From positions 1 through 7,084 of the forward strand of contig SABI01000126.1 in assembly GCA_009929055.1 (NCBI GenBank): 7,084 nucleotides of DNA, written 5' to 3'. The translations under genes and the position numbers were made by a program. This stretch comes from Spirochaetia bacterium (GTDB taxonomy: Bacteria > Spirochaetota > Spirochaetia > Sphaerochaetales > Sphaerochaetaceae). Positions 6,639-7,084 of the stretch are shown here, one piece after another. The notes beneath the pieces were generated by a model, which was not told where the DNA came from, ran no database searches, and saw nothing but the letters and a program-made list of their open reading frames with translations. The stretch's first letter is position 1. Every line of letters starts with the position of its first letter.

Positions 6639-7001
6639 TTATACCCCTGTTAATATTTTTTTTACTTGTTCAACGATAGAAGCAGTAGTAATTCCATTTG
6701 CTTCTAAAAGCTGGTGATAAGGTCCTGATTCTCCGAAATGGTCTCTTACCCCCATTCGAACAAGCTTCCCTCTACCTTCTTCTGCAATTACTTCAGCAAC
6801 CGCACTACCAAGGCCATTAATAATATTATGATCCTCTATAGTGATAATGTGTTTACATTCATCTATTGCTTTTAGTACCGTATCTTTATCAAGAGGTTTA
6901 ATTGTATGCATATCAATTAAGCGAGTATGAATACCCTCTTTTTCTAATAGCTTTTTATTTTTGTATAACTCAATTTGAGTCCATTCATCTTTAGAAAACA
7001 T
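6639..7001 (-). CDS. Isolated transketolase C-terminal domain protein, possibly truncated
   Basis: The 120 residues match only the last domain of transketolase or of its split C-terminal subunit (normally about 310 residues). Conserved blocks are RLIDMHTIKPLD (27-38), ITIEDHNIINGLGSAVAEV (53-71), MGVRDHFGESG (83-93) and a final LLEANGI helix region. This domain supports the dimer; it does not hold thiamine diphosphate or the active site, so the protein cannot be a transketolase alone. The first ~20 residues (MFSKDEWTQIELYKNKKLLE) fit the family poorly. The ATG has AAGGAA (7011-7016) 9 nt upstream. The same frame is closed by a stop at 7065-7067, and no frame of 7002-7084 shows the missing domain. 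It may be a domain working with a partner encoded elsewhere, or the intact end of a decayed gene. It ends one base before the dehydrogenase. Confidence 0.8.
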   Translation of the reverse strand: MFSKDEWTQIELYKNKKLLEKEGIHTRLIDMHTIKPLDKDTVLKAIDECKHIITIEDHNIINGLGSAVAEVIAEEGRGKLVRMGVRDHFGESGPYHQLLEANGITTASIVEQVKKILTGV

Positions 7002-7084
7002 TTTAATAATTTCCTTTTTGTAAAAACTAATCTTAGTATATTCCCTATTAAATAAAAGTAATTCTTATTGTATTTTAGATAAAA
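7002..7084 (-). promoter_or_regulatory. AT-rich leader and candidate promoter of the operon
   Basis: This stretch is very AT-rich and shows no recognisable protein in any minus-strand frame. On the minus strand TATACT (7035-7040) could be a -10 box, but no convincing -35 lies 16-18 nt before it. AAGGAA (7011-7016) serves as ribosome binding site for the transketolase-domain gene. If the box is real, the operon starts within the window and the genes further right are separate. Evidence is weak. Confidence 0.3.

Noticed and set aside
7002..7084. Missing transketolase pyrimidine-binding domain in another frame
   Set aside because: One minus-strand frame is open through this stretch, but its translation is AT-driven (many F, Y, L, K, N) and shows no transketolase motif.

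Overview
The window is AT-rich bacterial DNA with closely packed genes, strong purine-rich ribosome binding sites and no RNA genes, insertion sequences or CRISPR arrays that I can see. It holds seven genes. Three things hint weakly at a low-GC anaerobic lineage, perhaps a spirochaete: the base composition, the signal-peptide end of the TRAP binding protein (LLFAQAEGE), and a carbohydrate-type TRAP operon that also carries a piece of transketolase. This placement is inference and not firm.

Layout. Positions 1-2104 (minus strand) hold the N-terminal 701 codons of cobalamin-dependent methionine synthase (metH), cut by the left edge. A 134-bp divergent region (2105-2238) separates it from pth, peptidyl-tRNA hydrolase (2239-2814, plus strand). 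This region carries candidate back-to-back promoters. The pth -10 box is so close to the ATG that the message may be leaderless. A 92-bp convergent gap with a 12-bp palindrome and an 8-bp stem separates pth from a minus-strand operon covering the rest of the window.

The operon is read right to left: an isolated transketolase C-terminal domain (6639-7001), a short-chain dehydrogenase/reductase one base further on (5882-6637), then a complete three-part TRAP transporter. The transporter comprises binding protein DctP (4789-5817), small membrane subunit DctQ (4181-4711) and large membrane subunit DctM (2907-4184). DctQ and DctM overlap by 4 bp. A perfect 10-bp-stem hairpin lies between dctP and dctQ and probably sets subunit ratios.

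How it fits together. DctP would capture an organic acid, probably a sugar acid or similar carboxylate, outside the inner membrane. DctQM would import it using an ion gradient, and the dehydrogenase would oxidise or reduce it or a product. The transketolase piece suggests a link to pentose-phosphate type carbon shuffling. However, it lacks the thiamine-diphosphate-binding domains, so it needs a partner encoded elsewhere or is a remnant. The substrate cannot be named from sequence alone. metH and pth are housekeeping genes on the other side of the convergent gap and look unrelated to the operon. I found no clearly new biological system. The most unusual items are the orphan transketolase domain, the dctP-dctQ hairpin, the possibly leaderless pth with a G8 tract in a catalytic loop, and a dyad just upstream of dctP.
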